DNA from: Neisseriaceae bacterium
Lineage (GTDB): Bacteria; Pseudomonadota; Gammaproteobacteria; Burkholderiales; Neisseriaceae
Direction of reading: 5' to 3'
Assembly: GCA_016864895.1 (NCBI GenBank)
Contig: CP046107.1
Span: forward strand, 1,123,741-1,187,740
DNA length: 64,000 nucleotides
Shown here: piece by piece, positions 9,645 through 21,270 of the stretch
Numbering within the stretch: the first letter of the stretch is position 1
Layout of the letters: the number at the start of each line of letters is the position of its first letter
The notes under the pieces: model-generated
The model's database searches: none
Seen by the model: the letters and a program-made list of their open reading frames with translations, nothing else
What the model was told of the DNA's origin: nothing
Translations under genes and position numbers: made by a program

Positions 9645-9807
9645 ACGAAATTAGACTTCGATTACGACATTATAATTGTATTGGGCTTTATTGGCAATAC
9701 ATTTTAACCATAATTAGTGAACCTAGTGGAATTATTTTATTTGCAATTTTATTTTTAAAGTGACTTGCAAAAATGAATAAAATTGGCGATAATTACGCTT
9801 CAAATTC

Positions 9808-9883
9808 GCCGGCATAGCTCAGTTGGTAGAGCAGCTGACTTGTAATCAGAAGGTCCCGAGTTCGACTCTTGGTGCCGGCACCA
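9808..9883 (+). tRNA. tRNA-Thr (anticodon UGU)
   Basis: The acceptor strands GCCGGCA and TGCCGGC pair and are followed by the encoded ACCA. The D arm (agctcagttggtagagc), an anticodon loop with TGT between CTGA/TCAG stems, and the T arm (ttcgactc) are all present. A terminator follows within ten bases. Confidence 0.95.
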
Positions 9884-9890
9884 GAATAAA

Positions 9891-9920
9891 AAAAAGCTTC
9901 CAAGTAGGAAGCTTTTTTTT
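9891..9920 (+). terminator. terminator after tRNA-Thr
   Basis: 'aaaaagcttcc' pairs with 'ggaagcttttt' around a four-base loop, followed by further T residues. Confidence 0.92.
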
Positions 9921-10088
9921 ATTCTATATTTTTTTGATTTTAATCAATATAACAATTCTTTCAATCTCAACCTATCTACAATTTGGTTATTTAAAGTTGA
10001 TTGAATTTAAAGTTCAAAGTTATTTGAGTGAGAAAAATCATTGTTATAGTATAATCGTAGACCCTGAATAACCTTTTTTGTTTTAATT

Positions 10089-11978
10089 ATGATTTATCCT
10101 AAGAAATATGATGTAATTGTCGTTGGGGGTGGCCATGCAGGAACAGAGGCAGCATTGGTTGCAGCGAGGATGGGTGCACAAACATTGTTATTGACACATA
10201 ACATTGAAACTTTGGGGCAAATGTCGTGTAATCCTTCTATTGGAGGAATAGGTAAGGGGCATTTAGTAAGAGAAATTGATGCATTGGGTGGGGTTATGGG
10301 CTGGGCTGCAGATCAGTCTGGCATTCAGTTTAGAAGACTAAATTCATCTAAAGGTCCAGCGGTAAGGGCTACTAGGGCTCAAGCAGATCGTTTGTTATAT
10401 AAAGCAGCCATTAGAGGTGTCTTGGAGAATCAAAATAATTTGGATTTGTTTCAACAGTCTGTTGATGATCTTATTGTAAAGAACTATAAAGTTATTGGTG
10501 TTAAAACGACTATCGATTTAGATTTTTATGCTCAAACTGTTATTTTGACTGTGGGAACTTTTTTAACAGGTAAGATTCACATTGGATTACAGAATTATAG
10601 TGGGGGACGGGCAGGTGATGTTGCAGCTAATCGATTGGGCAAATGTTTAAGTGATCTAGACTTGCCTAGAGGCCGACTAAAAACAGGAACACCACCCAGA
10701 ATTGATGGTAGAACTATTGATTTTACAAAGTTACAAGAACAGCCTGGGGATGATCCTGCTCCTTATTTTTCAGTTCGTTCAGAAAGATTTTCTCACCCAT
10801 CACAAGTTTCATGTTGGATCACTCATACCAATGCCCGTACTCATGATATTATTCGTTCAGGTTTTAATAGGAGTCCTATATTTACAGGCGTAATAGAAGG
10901 AGTTGGCCCTCGCTATTGTCCTTCTATCGAAGATAAAATTAATAGATTTAGAGATAAAGACAGCCACCAAATTTTTTTGGAGCCAGAAGGTTTAACAACA
11001 CATGAGTTTTATCCTAATGGTATTTCAACTAGTTTGCCTTTTGACATACAAATTCAGTTAGTAAGGAGTATGTCAGGTTTAGAAAATGCTCATATTTTAA
11101 GACCTGGTTATGCGATTGAATATGATTATTTTGATCCAAGAGCATTAAAGTCAAGTTTAGAGACCAAAGTTATAGAAAATTTATTTTTTGCAGGACAGAT
11201 TAATGGTACAACAGGTTATGAAGAAGCTGCTGCGCAAGGTCTTTTAGCAGGAATTAATGCTGTATTAAAAGTTAGAGAGCAGGATATTTGGGTACCTGCC
11301 CGAAATGAAGCATATATTGGTGTTTTGGTGGATGATCTATTAACTAAAGGTCTCACCGAGCCTTATCGTATGTTTACAAGCCGAGCTGAGTATCGCTTGC
11401 AATTAAGAGAAGATAATGCAGATAAACGTTTGACCCATATAGGGTATCGATTGGGTGTGGTAAGTGAGACTCAGTGGCATCAATATGAAAAAAAACAAGA
11501 TAATATAGAACGAGAATTGCAACGTTTAAAAGAGGTATGGATTACACCTACAAAAGTCTCTACACATGATCAAATTAGGGTATTAGGTAAAACTATAAGT
11601 CATGAATACAATCTGGAGAGTTTATTAAGTAGACCCCAAATTAGATATGAGGATCTAATGACATTGTTACCCGCTACAGAGGGTAAGAAATTATCTTTAG
11701 AAGAAATTGAACAAATAGAAATTTCGGTCAAATACAAGGGATATATTGAAAAACAAAACCAATCAATCGAAAAACAGAAGGATCTTGATTTAATTAGTCT
11801 CCCCCATGATTTAGATTATAATCAACTAATTGGCTTATCTAATGAAGTTAAGCAAAAATTGATGGAGTTTAAGCCAGAGAATATTGGTCAGGCTTCAAGA
11901 ATTTCTGGTGTCACCCCAGCTGCTGTCATGTTGTTATTGGTCTATGCAAAAAAAGGATTTCAAGATGAAAATGCATGA
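10089..11978 (+). CDS. mnmG: tRNA uridine 5-carboxymethylaminomethyl modification enzyme MnmG
   Basis: The protein is 629 residues, full length for MnmG (GidA). With MnmE it installs the cmnm5 group on the wobble uridine of certain tRNAs, using FAD, NADH and folate. The FAD-binding motif [12 protein letters not shown] is at residues 11-22. The family signature around [10 protein letters not shown] lies near 200, and the second signature [17 protein letters not shown] near 370-388. The C-terminal helical domain that binds MnmE is present. The start is the ATG giving [14 protein letters not shown]. It overlaps the next gene, rsmG, by 14 bases, and with parA-parB this is a common arrangement near a chromosome origin. 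Confidence 0.97.
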   Translation: MIYPKKYDVIVVGGGHAGTEAALVAARMGAQTLLLTHNIETLGQMSCNPSIGGIGKGHLVREIDALGGVMGWAADQSGIQFRRLNSSKGPAVRATRAQADRLLYKAAIRGVLENQNNLDLFQQSVDDLIVKNYKVIGVKTTIDLDFYAQTVILTVGTFLTGKIHIGLQNYSGGRAGDVAANRLGKCLSDLDLPRGRLKTGTPPRIDGRTIDFTKLQEQPGDDPAPYFSVRSERFSHPSQVSCWITHTNARTHDIIRSGFNRSPIFTGVIEGVGPRYCPSIEDKINRFRDKDSHQIFLEPEGLTTHEFYPNGISTSLPFDIQIQLVRSMSGLENAHILRPGYAIEYDYFDPRALKSSLETKVIENLFFAGQINGTTGYEEAAAQGLLAGINAVLKVREQDIWVPARNEAYIGVLVDDLLTKGLTEPYRMFTSRAEYRLQLREDNADKRLTHIGYRLGVVSETQWHQYEKKQDNIERELQRLKEVWITPTKVSTHDQIRVLGKTISHEYNLESLLSRPQIRYEDLMTLLPATEGKKLSLEEIEQIEISVKYKGYIEKQNQSIEKQKDLDLISLPHDLDYNQLIGLSNEVKQKLMEFKPENIGQASRISGVTPAAVMLLLVYAKKGFQDENA

Positions 11979-12609
11979 ATCGATTCATTTATCAGATTTA
12001 CGGGAAGGGTTGAGTGAGTTACAGGTTTTTTTGCCTGAGGAGGTGGAGTCAAAATTATTGCAATATATTGATTTATTATATAAATGGAATAAGACTTATA
12101 ATTTAACAGCATTGCGAAATAAGTTTCAAATGCTAACCCACCATATATTTGATAGTTTAAGTATTTTGAATGAGCTCGATAATATTGACTCTTTAATGGA
12201 CGTTGGTTCTGGAGGAGGTTTGCCTGGAATTCCAATTGCAATTACTAAACCTGACTTGAAAGTTGTATTGGTTGATTCTAATAGCAAAAAAACTACTTTT
12301 TTGTCGCAGGTAGTTATTGAATTGGCATTATCTAATGTTGAAGTAAAGCAAAGTAGAATAGAAGTTTTACAAGGTATGAAGTTTGATATGTTGGTTAGTA
12401 GAGCATTTTCAGAGTTAAGTGATTTTGTTAATATGACAAAGCAACTATTATCTGATGAAGGTTGCTGGTTAGCTATGAAAGGAACTTATCCCTATGAGGA
12501 ACTTTCAAAATTACCCGATTGGATAGTAGTAGATTGGATTAAGCCGATTAGTGTACCTCAAATTAATGCAGAAAGGCATATTGTTAAGATGTTGTTTAAT
12601 AAGGATTAA
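11965..12609 (+). CDS. rsmG: 16S rRNA m7G527 methyltransferase RsmG
   Basis: The product is 214 residues, the usual size. RsmG (GidB) methylates N7 of G527 in 16S rRNA using S-adenosylmethionine. The SAM-binding motif [15 protein letters not shown] is clear, and the N-terminal helix with YNLTAL is typical. The frame is open further upstream, but the ATG at 11965 (MKMHESIH) is chosen because 'aaagga' lies at a good distance and it leaves only a 14-base overlap with mnmG. It is probably co-transcribed with mnmG and with parA, which follows after two bases. Confidence 0.93.
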   Translation: MKMHESIHLSDLREGLSELQVFLPEEVESKLLQYIDLLYKWNKTYNLTALRNKFQMLTHHIFDSLSILNELDNIDSLMDVGSGGGLPGIPIAITKPDLKVVLVDSNSKKTTFLSQVVIELALSNVEVKQSRIEVLQGMKFDMLVSRAFSELSDFVNMTKQLLSDEGCWLAMKGTYPYEELSKLPDWIVVDWIKPISVPQINAERHIVKMLFNKD

Positions 12610-12611
12610 TA

Positions 12612-13391
12612 ATGAGTTGTCATATTATTGCTATTACTAATCAAAAGGGTGGAGTAGGTAAAACTACTACTACGGTCAATTTGGCAGCCTCGTTAGCTAG
12701 AATGGGAAAAGATGTTTTAGTAGTAGATTTAGACCCTCAGGGAAATGCAACGACAGGTAGTGGTGTGGATAAAAATTCACTTGAACTCGGTGTGTACAAT
12801 ATTTTATTTGATGAATCTATTGTAGAAAATGCAATTTTACATTCTAAAGGAGCAGATTTTGATGTTTTAGGCTCTAATCGTTCTTTAGTCGGTGCTGAGA
12901 TTGAGTTGGTACAAGAGTTAGCTCGAGAAATGAAATTAAAAATTGCGTTAAATACAGTTCGAGAAAAATATGATTATATACTGATTGACTCTCCCCCTAC
13001 CTTAACACTTCTGACTATTAATTCTTTAGTGGCGGCTGATTTTATATTAGTTCCAATGATTTGCGAGTATTATGCGTTGGAAGGTATTTCTGATTTGATA
13101 GCAACTATTAATAAGATTAAAAAATCTAAGATTAATCCCTCCTTAGAAATTATAGGTTTGGTTCGAACAATGTTTGATTCTCGTAGTAATTTATCAAAAG
13201 AGGTTTCTAGTCAACTAGAAAAATATTTTCAATCAGATTTGTTTAAGACGACCATACCTAGAAACATTAAATTAGCAGAAGCACCAAGTCATGGATTGCC
13301 AGTTATTACATATGATGAGCATTCTAAAGGTGCGAAAAGCTATTTAGAGTTAGCAAGAGAGTTAAATGAAAAAATCAAAAAATTCGGTTAA
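12612..13391 (+). CDS. parA: chromosome partitioning ATPase ParA
   Basis: The protein is 259 residues with the deviant Walker A motif KGGVGKTTTTVNLA at residues 10-23, followed by DLDPQGNATTG and the Walker B region YILIDSPPTLTLLT. This is the Soj/ParA type that binds nucleoid DNA as an ATP dimer and moves ParB-parS complexes. It lies two bases after rsmG and 16 before parB. I did not find a parS-like palindrome nearby. Confidence 0.96.
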   Translation: MSCHIIAITNQKGGVGKTTTTVNLAASLARMGKDVLVVDLDPQGNATTGSGVDKNSLELGVYNILFDESIVENAILHSKGADFDVLGSNRSLVGAEIELVQELAREMKLKIALNTVREKYDYILIDSPPTLTLLTINSLVAADFILVPMICEYYALEGISDLIATINKIKKSKINPSLEIIGLVRTMFDSRSNLSKEVSSQLEKYFQSDLFKTTIPRNIKLAEAPSHGLPVITYDEHSKGAKSYLELARELNEKIKKFG

Positions 13392-13407
13392 AAAATAAAG
13401 GTTTCAT

Positions 13408-14271
13408 ATGGTAAAAAAAAATACTTTAGGTAGGGGACTGGATTCTTTATTGGGAGTTAGTTTAGAGGCGTCGGATAATGTTCAGTCAGTTGAATTATTA
13501 AATGTTTCAGACTTAGAGCCGGGTATTTATCAACCTCGAGCACAGATGGATAATAAATCTTTGCAAGAGTTGGCGGAATCGATTAAGGAGCATGGGATTA
13601 TTCAGCCGATTTTGGTGAGAAAAAAAAAGGATCATAGCTATGAAATAATTGCAGGTGAAAGAAGATGGAGAGCAAGTCAATTGGCGGGGCTAACAGAAAT
13701 ACCAGCAATTATTAGAGAAATTAGTGATGAAGATGCCTTAGCAATTGGATTAATTGAAAATATTCAGAGACAAAATTTAAACCCCATTGAAGAAGCACAA
13801 GGGTTGCTCAGGCTTAAGGAAGAGTTTGGTCTAACACATGAAAAAATAGCCAGTGCAGTAGGTCGTTCTCGTAGTAGCATCACTAATACCATGCGCTTGT
13901 TAAATTTGCCTGAAGAAATCCAAGGATATTTGATAGAAAATAAATTAGATATGGGGCACGCACGAGCCATCATTACTTTACCAGTTATGAAACAATTGGA
14001 TTTGGCTCATAAAGCGGTTAAGAGAGGTTGGTCAGTCCGAGAAATTGAGAAAAGAGTTAACCGTATAGGCGTTACTCAAACTAAGAAAATAAAGGATATC
14101 GAAACTCAGAAATTAGAAGAGCAATTAAGCGATTATTTTGGTATAAAAGTTGACTTACGAGAAAATTCTAAACTCGGCTCAGGTGTATTATCCTTTAGTT
14201 TTACCTCTTATGATGAATTGGATCAATTGCTATTGAAGATGCATTTTAAAAATAATAATAAGAATTTTTAG
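13408..14271 (+). CDS. parB: chromosome partitioning protein ParB
   Basis: The protein is 287 residues. The N-terminal CTPase fold has the box with GERRWRAS and the LIENIQRQNLNPIEEA segment. The central helix-turn-helix (THEKIASAVGRSRSSITN) would bind parS, and a short dimerisation tail closes the protein. It follows parA directly, and the pair completes the mnmG-rsmG-parA-parB unit. Confidence 0.96.
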   Translation: MVKKNTLGRGLDSLLGVSLEASDNVQSVELLNVSDLEPGIYQPRAQMDNKSLQELAESIKEHGIIQPILVRKKKDHSYEIIAGERRWRASQLAGLTEIPAIIREISDEDALAIGLIENIQRQNLNPIEEAQGLLRLKEEFGLTHEKIASAVGRSRSSITNTMRLLNLPEEIQGYLIENKLDMGHARAIITLPVMKQLDLAHKAVKRGWSVREIEKRVNRIGVTQTKKIKDIETQKLEEQLSDYFGIKVDLRENSKLGSGVLSFSFTSYDELDQLLLKMHFKNNNKNF

Positions 14272-14324
14272 GTTAAATTTTAATTAAATCACGTGGGTTA
14301 CTAGTTTTAATAGGTATTAAGACC

Positions 14325-14354
14325 TTGACTGAGTGATTGTGGTTTATTTATAAT
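14325..14354 (+). promoter_or_regulatory. promoter of the ATP synthase operon
   Basis: TTGACT (14325-14330) and TATAAT (14349-14354) are 18 bases apart and lie 30 bases before the atpI start, in the gap after parB. The near-consensus match and position make it a good sigma-70 promoter candidate. Confidence 0.65.
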
Positions 14355-14383
14355 TGAACTCTTTATTCTAAAAATAAAAAAAC

Positions 14384-14728
14384 ATGAAAGATTTAGCAAA
14401 ATTGCAGTTGGTAGTTATTTGCTTGTCTTGGTTTGTGGCTTTGATTTTTTCAGAGCTTTCTGTAGCGGTTTCGGTTTTATTAGGTGGATTGACTTATTTT
14501 ATACCTACGTTACTATCGATTGTTGTTTTAACTAGGTTAAAGAAAACTCCAGAGTTGTTACCCATTGCTTTGCTTATTGTTGAAGTTCACAAGATAGTAG
14601 TGACTGTGGTTATAATTGTTACCATTTACTTTCTATGCCCTGAAGTTAATTGGATAGGTTATTTGGTGGGTTTGATTTTGGTAACTCAAGTTGGCTTATT
14701 AATGTTTAGGAAAAGTTCTTATTTATGA
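14384..14728 (+). CDS. atpI: ATP synthase protein I
   Basis: The protein is 114 residues with four predicted membrane segments and few polar residues. AtpI helps assemble the c-ring of the Fo sector and is usually the first gene of the operon, as here. The sequence itself is poorly conserved, so the call rests on size, topology and the four-base overlap with atpB. Confidence 0.8.
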   Translation: MKDLAKLQLVVICLSWFVALIFSELSVAVSVLLGGLTYFIPTLLSIVVLTRLKKTPELLPIALLIVEVHKIVVTVVIIVTIYFLCPEVNWIGYLVGLILVTQVGLLMFRKSSYL

Positions 14729-15579
14729 GTAATGCATCAACAATGACTTCTAATGAATATATTGGACATCATTTGATTAATTATAGTATTCCTGAGAGGC
14801 TCCAAACAGCCTTATTTGATTTTTCGTATATTAATATTGACAGTCTTTTCTTTGCAGTTATTTTGGGGGTGTTGGCGTGTGTTATATTACGACTTGTAGC
14901 CAAAAGAGTGACCCCGGGGGTTCCTGGGCGATTCCAGGCACTAATTGAGCTTTTGTATGAATTTGTGGATAGTAGCTGTAAAGAGATGGTACATAATCCA
15001 GTGTCTAGAAGATTAGTGGCTCCGTTGGGATTGACACTCTTTGTCTGGATTTTCTTTATGAATTTTATGGATTTATTGCCAGTAGACTTGTTACCTTGGG
15101 CATGGCAACATTTGTTGCATGATGAACATGCAGCTCTAAGAGTTGTTGCTACTGCTGATTTAAATACTACAATGGCACTTTCTATATCTGTTTTAGTGTT
15201 ATGTTTTTATTACAATATTAAAATAAAAGGATTGAAAGTTTGGTGGCACGAATTAGTTTCAGTTCCGTTTGGTAGCAATATTCTGTTTGCATTACCGAAT
15301 TTGTTTATGAATATTATCGAATATGTATCCAAAACGTTATCTCATGGTATGCGATTATGGGGTAATATGTACGCTGGTGAAATTGTGTTTATGGTTATTG
15401 CACTACTTGGTGGTGCGTGGACATCAAGTAATATGTTGAGTAGTTCCTTATTATTGTTATTGCAAATAATATTAGGTTCTGCTTGGGCGATTTTTCATAT
15501 TTTGATTATTACTTTGCAGGCTTATTTGTTCATGGTGCTAGCTTTTGTTTATATAGGGCAAGCGCATGATTCCCATTAG
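14725..15579 (+). CDS. atpB: ATP synthase subunit a
   Basis: The protein is 284 residues with about six membrane segments. Subunit a forms the proton half-channels next to the c-ring. The essential Arg is in GMRLWGNMYAGE, and the C-terminal AYLFMVLAFVYIGQAH is typical. The first ATG (MSNASTMT) overlaps the stop of atpI by four bases, suggesting coupling. Confidence 0.96.
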   Translation: MSNASTMTSNEYIGHHLINYSIPERLQTALFDFSYINIDSLFFAVILGVLACVILRLVAKRVTPGVPGRFQALIELLYEFVDSSCKEMVHNPVSRRLVAPLGLTLFVWIFFMNFMDLLPVDLLPWAWQHLLHDEHAALRVVATADLNTTMALSISVLVLCFYYNIKIKGLKVWWHELVSVPFGSNILFALPNLFMNIIEYVSKTLSHGMRLWGNMYAGEIVFMVIALLGGAWTSSNMLSSSLLLLLQIILGSAWAIFHILIITLQAYLFMVLAFVYIGQAHDSH

Positions 15580-15631
15580 TTAGTTAGATTGGTTTAATAG
15601 ATTTAAATTTTTTATTTTTAAGGAGTTTGAC

Positions 15632-15865
15632 ATGTCAGGTATAGGTGGATTGATTGCGATTGCTTGTGGTTTGATGATTGGTATTCCAGCCATGGGTGCT
15701 TCAATTGGTATTGGTTTATTGGGCGCTAAGTACATGGAAGCTTCAGGTCGTCAGCCAGAGTTAATGAATTCTTTATTAACTAAGTTTTTCATTATTATGG
15801 GTATGATTGATGCTGCGTTCATTATTAGTTTAGGCGTTTCTTTTCTCTACTATTTGAAGGTTTAA
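15632..15865 (+). CDS. atpE: ATP synthase subunit c
   Basis: The protein is 77 residues, forming two membrane helices joined by the polar loop with ASGRQPE. The proton-carrying carboxylate is the Asp in GMIDAAF in the second helix. An Asp without the Gln/Glu/Ser sodium-binding set points to proton coupling. The first helix has the usual Gly/Ala packing ([15 protein letters not shown]). A strong 'aaggag' site precedes the ATG, as expected for the most abundant subunit. Confidence 0.95.
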   Translation: MSGIGGLIAIACGLMIGIPAMGASIGIGLLGAKYMEASGRQPELMNSLLTKFFIIMGMIDAAFIISLGVSFLYYLKV

Positions 15866-15867
15866 TC

Positions 15868-16338
15868 GTGAATATAAATGTAACTTTAATTGCACAGGCT
15901 ATTGTTTTTATTGCGTTAGTTTGGTTTACTATGAAGTTTGTATGGCCTCCGATTGCAAAGGCATTGGACGAGCGTGCTAATACAATTGCTGAGGGGTTGG
16001 CTGCTGCAGAGCGTGGTAAGAGTGATTTTGAAAAAGCGGAATTACAAGTTGCAGCGTCTTTGGCAGAGGGTCGTCAGCGAGTTTCAGAAATGATTGCTAG
16101 TGCTGATAAGAGGGCTGAGTTAATCACTGAGAGTGCAAAACAAGAGGCTCAAGTTCAAGCTAATAAAATTATTGAACAGGCTCAATCTCAGATTGATCAG
16201 GAAGTTAATAGAGTAAAAGAAGAGTTAAGATTAAAGGTAGCTCAATTGGCTATTTTAGGAGCGGAAAAGATTCTTCGTCGTGAAATTAATTCCGAGAATC
16301 ATACTGACATCTTAAATACTCTCAAACAGGAGCTGTAA
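15868..16338 (+). CDS. atpF: ATP synthase subunit b
   Basis: The protein is 156 residues with an N-terminal membrane helix ([18 protein letters not shown]) followed by a long charged coiled coil, the peripheral stalk linking Fo to F1. The start is GTG at 15868, two bases after atpE. No ATG gives the full membrane helix, so the GTG start is needed. Confidence 0.95.
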   Translation: MNINVTLIAQAIVFIALVWFTMKFVWPPIAKALDERANTIAEGLAAAERGKSDFEKAELQVAASLAEGRQRVSEMIASADKRAELITESAKQEAQVQANKIIEQAQSQIDQEVNRVKEELRLKVAQLAILGAEKILRREINSENHTDILNTLKQEL

Positions 16339-16340
16339 TA

Positions 16341-16880
16341 ATGACTGAATTAGCGACAGTTGCTAGACCCTATGCTAAAGCTTTGTATAGTTTGGCACAG
16401 GAGCGAAATAAATTAGAATCTTGGTTAAAACAGCTATCCGTTTTATCGGAGGTGAGTTTGAATCCTAAAGTTCAAATTTTGATTGAGTCGCCTAAATTTA
16501 GTAAGAACCAAAAAATAGATAGTTTTTCTAGTATAGTAGGAAAAGATGGCCTAGATGGAATGCTGGAAAACTTTCTTGTGATTTTAATTGAAAACAATCG
16601 AGTTCAGTTGATTAATGCTATTTATGAATTATACAAAGAAATGGTGTTGGCGACAGAGGGAATTGGACAAGCAACGCTATATAGTGCATATCCGCTCTCA
16701 GATGATGAATTTGCTGATTTAGTAAGATCAGTTGAAACACATTGTGGAGCTAAATTGGCGACTAAATTGGTGATTGAACCAGAACTTATAGGTGGTTTTA
16801 AAGTTGAGTTCGGTGATCAAGTGTTAGATATGTCTGTCAAAAGTGAGTTAGATTCACTTTATCAGACCATGACAAGTTAG
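16341..16880 (+). CDS. atpH: ATP synthase subunit delta
   Basis: The protein is 179 residues, normal size. The N-terminal helical domain begins ATVARPYAKALYSLA, and the C-terminal part has the conserved IGGFKVEFGDQVLDMSVKSEL segment in which the family's Gly-Gly lies. It caps the alpha3beta3 head and holds the peripheral stalk. Start and stop fit tightly between atpF and atpA. Confidence 0.95.
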   Translation: MTELATVARPYAKALYSLAQERNKLESWLKQLSVLSEVSLNPKVQILIESPKFSKNQKIDSFSSIVGKDGLDGMLENFLVILIENNRVQLINAIYELYKEMVLATEGIGQATLYSAYPLSDDEFADLVRSVETHCGAKLATKLVIEPELIGGFKVEFGDQVLDMSVKSELDSLYQTMTS

Positions 16881-16889
16881 GAGATTTTC

Positions 16890-18428
16890 ATGCAGCTAAA
16901 TCCTGCTGAGATAAGCGAAATAATTAAGGAAAGAATTAAAAATTTTTCTTTGGGTGAGGAAGTACGTACCCGTGGAACAGTTATTTCTGTAACTGATGGT
17001 ATCGTTAGGATTCATGGATTATCAGATGTTATGCTAGGAGAAATGATTGAGTTTCCAGGGCATACTTATGGTCTGGCCATGAACTTAGAGAGAGATTTTG
17101 TTGGTGCAGTTATCTTGGGAGAGTATAATCACATTACAGAAGGTGATGAGGTTGTCTGTACCGGTCGTATTTTTGAAGTTCCAGTTGGACGTGAATTGGT
17201 TGGTCGTGTTGTGAATGCTTTAGGACAACCGATTGATGGTAAAGGATCTATTAATAGTAAAGAGTCAGCACCAATTGAAAAGATTGCACCGGGTGTGATT
17301 CAGCGAAAGTCAGTTGATCAACCATTACAAACTGGTTTGAAGGCTGTGGATTCAATGGTGCCTATTGGTCGTGGGCAAAGAGAATTAATTATTGGTGATC
17401 GTCAGACAGGTAAGACTACTGTCGCTCTGGATACGATTGTTAATCAAAAAGGTACGGGAGTTATTTGTATCTATGTGGCAATTGGGCAGAAAGCTTCTTC
17501 GATTGCTAATGTTGTTAGGAAATTGGAAGAGCAGGGTGCTTTGGCGCACACAATTGTAGTTGCTGCGTCTGCAGCAGAATCTGCTGCGTTGCAATACATT
17601 GCACCTTATTCGGGTTGTACAATGGGGGAGTATTTTAGGGATATTGGTGAAGATGCATTGATAGTTTATGATGATTTATCAAAACAGGCGGTAGCTTACC
17701 GTCAAATTTCGTTACTGCTTCGTCGTCCTCCTGGTCGTGAGGCTTATCCTGGTGATATTTTTTATTTACATTCAAGATTGTTAGAGCGTGCCGCTAGAAT
17801 TAATGCACAGGAAGTTGAAAAATTAACTGGTGGGAAAGTGACAGGGAAAACTGGATCCTTGACTGCCTTACCGATTATTGAAACTCAAGCAGGTGATGTA
17901 TCGGCTTTTGTTCCTACTAATGTTATTTCTATTACTGACGGACAAATATTCTTAGAAACAGATTTGTTTAACTCAGGAATTCGTCCAGCGATTAATGCAG
18001 GTATCTCAGTATCTCGTGTCGGTGGTGCTGCCCAAACTAAGGTGATCAAAAAATTAGGCGGTGGTATTCGTTTAGCTTTGGCTCAATATCGTGAGTTGGC
18101 TGCATTTTCTCAATTTGCATCAGATTTAGATGAGGCAACACGTAAACAATTACAACATGGTGAAGTGGTAACCGAACTGATGAAACAGAAGCAGTTCAGT
18201 ACATTGAGTGTTGGTGAGATGGCGGTGACGCTTTGGTCTATCAATGGTCATGCTTATGATGATGTGCGCGTTGTAGATGCATTGAGATTTGAAAAAGAAT
18301 TTTTAGAATTTGTCAAAACTTCTCATCCTCAAGTAGTCCAAGATATAGATAAGACTGGGGTAATGAGTGAGCAGACGGAGCAGGTTCTGTCTAAAGCAAT
18401 GGAATCGTTTAAAAAATCTTTTGCATGA
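16890..18428 (+). CDS. atpA: ATP synthase subunit alpha
   Basis: The protein is 512 residues. The Walker A motif [13 protein letters not shown] lies near residue 170 and the conserved [15 protein letters not shown] segment near 282. The subunit binds nucleotide without catalysis and contributes the arginine finger to the catalytic beta site. The N-terminal beta-barrel and C-terminal helical domain are complete. Confidence 0.98.
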   Translation: MQLNPAEISEIIKERIKNFSLGEEVRTRGTVISVTDGIVRIHGLSDVMLGEMIEFPGHTYGLAMNLERDFVGAVILGEYNHITEGDEVVCTGRIFEVPVGRELVGRVVNALGQPIDGKGSINSKESAPIEKIAPGVIQRKSVDQPLQTGLKAVDSMVPIGRGQRELIIGDRQTGKTTVALDTIVNQKGTGVICIYVAIGQKASSIANVVRKLEEQGALAHTIVVAASAAESAALQYIAPYSGCTMGEYFRDIGEDALIVYDDLSKQAVAYRQISLLLRRPPGREAYPGDIFYLHSRLLERAARINAQEVEKLTGGKVTGKTGSLTALPIIETQAGDVSAFVPTNVISITDGQIFLETDLFNSGIRPAINAGISVSRVGGAAQTKVIKKLGGGIRLALAQYRELAAFSQFASDLDEATRKQLQHGEVVTELMKQKQFSTLSVGEMAVTLWSINGHAYDDVRVVDALRFEKEFLEFVKTSHPQVVQDIDKTGVMSEQTEQVLSKAMESFKKSFA

Positions 18429-18451
18429 AAAGGATTTGAGAGAGGAAAAGA

Positions 18452-19336
18452 ATGGCTGTAGGTAAAGAGATTATCACCAAGATTCGTAGTGTGCAAAATA
18501 CACAAAAAATCACTAAAGCTATGCAGATGGTGTCAACCTCTAAAATGCGAAAGACTCAAGAGAGAATGAGTAAAGCACGTCCCTATGCAGATGAAGTGAG
18601 GGATGTAATGAAACATTTGGCTGCTACAAACCCTGATGAAGCACTTTTATTGCTTGATAGAAGGGAAAATATAAAAAGAGCTTGTATCGTATTAATTACG
18701 ACAGATAAAGGTTTATGTGGTGGCTTAAATTCAAATGTTTTGAAAGTATTTTTCGCTAAGGTGAAGGAATACACTAAGCAAGGAGTTCCTGTCGATGTTG
18801 TATGTTTTGGGTTAAAGGGACTGTTAACTTGCCAACGATTAGGCTTGAATGTTATTGCCAGCACGGTCGGTTTAGGTGATATTCCTAGATTAGAAATACT
18901 GCTAGGATCTTTGAAAGTCGTATTTGATAAGTATGAAAATAAAGAAATAGATGTTGTGCATTTAATGTATTCGAGATTTATTAATACGATGAAACAAATG
19001 CCTGTGGATGAATATTTTTTACCTGTAGGAAAAGAAGTCTTGGAGGGTGATGAGAGCTCATCAAGGAGTTCTCATTACCAATGGGACTATATTTTTGAAC
19101 CAAGTGCTTTAGAAGTGCTTGAATTTTTAGTACAGCGTTATTTGGAATCTGTTGTATATCAAGCGGTGTGTGATAGCATGGCTTCAGAGCAAGCAGCTAG
19201 AATGGTTGCAATGAAGTCCGCTACTGATAACGCGAGTAACGCAATTAAGTTTTTACGGCTTAAATACAATAAGTCTCGTCAAGCGGCTATTACAACAGAA
19301 TTATCGGAAATTGTTGCTGGCGCTGCTGCTGTATAG
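18452..19336 (+). CDS. atpG: ATP synthase subunit gamma
   Basis: The protein is 294 residues. The N-terminal helix (IRSVQNTQKITKAMQMVST) and the C-terminal helix (DNASNAIKFLRLKYNKSRQA) are the two conserved halves of the rotating coiled coil. GLCGGLN is in the central domain. It transmits rotation of the c-ring to the catalytic head. Confidence 0.97.
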   Translation: MAVGKEIITKIRSVQNTQKITKAMQMVSTSKMRKTQERMSKARPYADEVRDVMKHLAATNPDEALLLLDRRENIKRACIVLITTDKGLCGGLNSNVLKVFFAKVKEYTKQGVPVDVVCFGLKGLLTCQRLGLNVIASTVGLGDIPRLEILLGSLKVVFDKYENKEIDVVHLMYSRFINTMKQMPVDEYFLPVGKEVLEGDESSSRSSHYQWDYIFEPSALEVLEFLVQRYLESVVYQAVCDSMASEQAARMVAMKSATDNASNAIKFLRLKYNKSRQAAITTELSEIVAGAAAV

Positions 19337-19365
19337 CTATGAGTACCAGTGTTAAGTTATTTTAA

Positions 19366-20775
<1,410 letters not shown>

Positions 20776-20788
20776 GGAGTAAATTGAC

Positions 20789-21211
20789 ATGAGTAGTACC
20801 ATGCAAGTTGAAGTGGTCAGCAATGAAGAACAGATTTATTCGGGAGAAGCTTCCTTTGTGGTGGTTCCTACTCGTTCGGGTGAACTTGGAATTTACCCTA
20901 AGCATGCTCCTATCATGAGTTTACTGAAACCCGGTTTACTGAGATTGGTAGTACCTGATCAAAGTGAAGAAGTAAGAATTAGTGTATCAGGGGGCGTGCT
21001 TGAAGTACAACCAGATAATATTAAAATTCTTTCCGATATAGCTGTTCGTTCTGAGGCGTTGGATGAAAAAAGAGCAGAAGAATCAAAACGTATTGCAGAG
21101 GAAAAGCTTAAAAATGCTAGTAGTGATCAAGAAAGAGAAAAAGCAGAGATTGCATTAGAGATGGCGATTGCTGAATTAAAAGCGTTGGATTATATAAAAA
21201 CTCATAAATAG
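20789..21211 (+). CDS. atpC: ATP synthase subunit epsilon
   Basis: The protein is 140 residues, with the N-terminal beta-sandwich (including GELGIYPKHAPIMSLLKPG) and a C-terminal helical hairpin rich in Glu, Lys and Ala. It binds gamma and the c-ring and can inhibit ATP hydrolysis. It is the last gene of the operon, and a terminator follows 27 bases later. Confidence 0.96.
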   Translation: MSSTMQVEVVSNEEQIYSGEASFVVVPTRSGELGIYPKHAPIMSLLKPGLLRLVVPDQSEEVRISVSGGVLEVQPDNIKILSDIAVRSEALDEKRAEESKRIAEEKLKNASSDQEREKAEIALEMAIAELKALDYIKTHK

Positions 21212-21237
21212 TAATTCTTTTTAACTGGTTTTATTTA

Positions 21238-21270
21238 GAACCTCGAAGGATATCCTTCGAGGTTTTTTTA
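21238..21270 (+). terminator. ATP synthase operon terminator
   Basis: 'aacctcgaagga' pairs with 'tccttcgaggtt', followed by seven T. The minus-strand permease gene converges on it, and its stop codon overlaps the T-run, so the hairpin may serve both directions. Confidence 0.9.

Noticed and set aside
9823..10071. Open frame starting inside tRNA-Thr
   Set aside because: It begins within the tRNA and crosses a strong terminator, so it is not a gene.
9500..14383. Search for parS or a replication origin near mnmG-parAB
   Set aside because: No parS-like palindrome or cluster of DnaA boxes was recognised by eye; the gene order alone is not proof of an origin.
15632..15865. Idea of a sodium-coupled ATP synthase
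   Set aside because: The c subunit has Asp in GMIDAAF and lacks the Gln and Glu-Ser pattern of sodium-binding rings, so proton coupling is the default.
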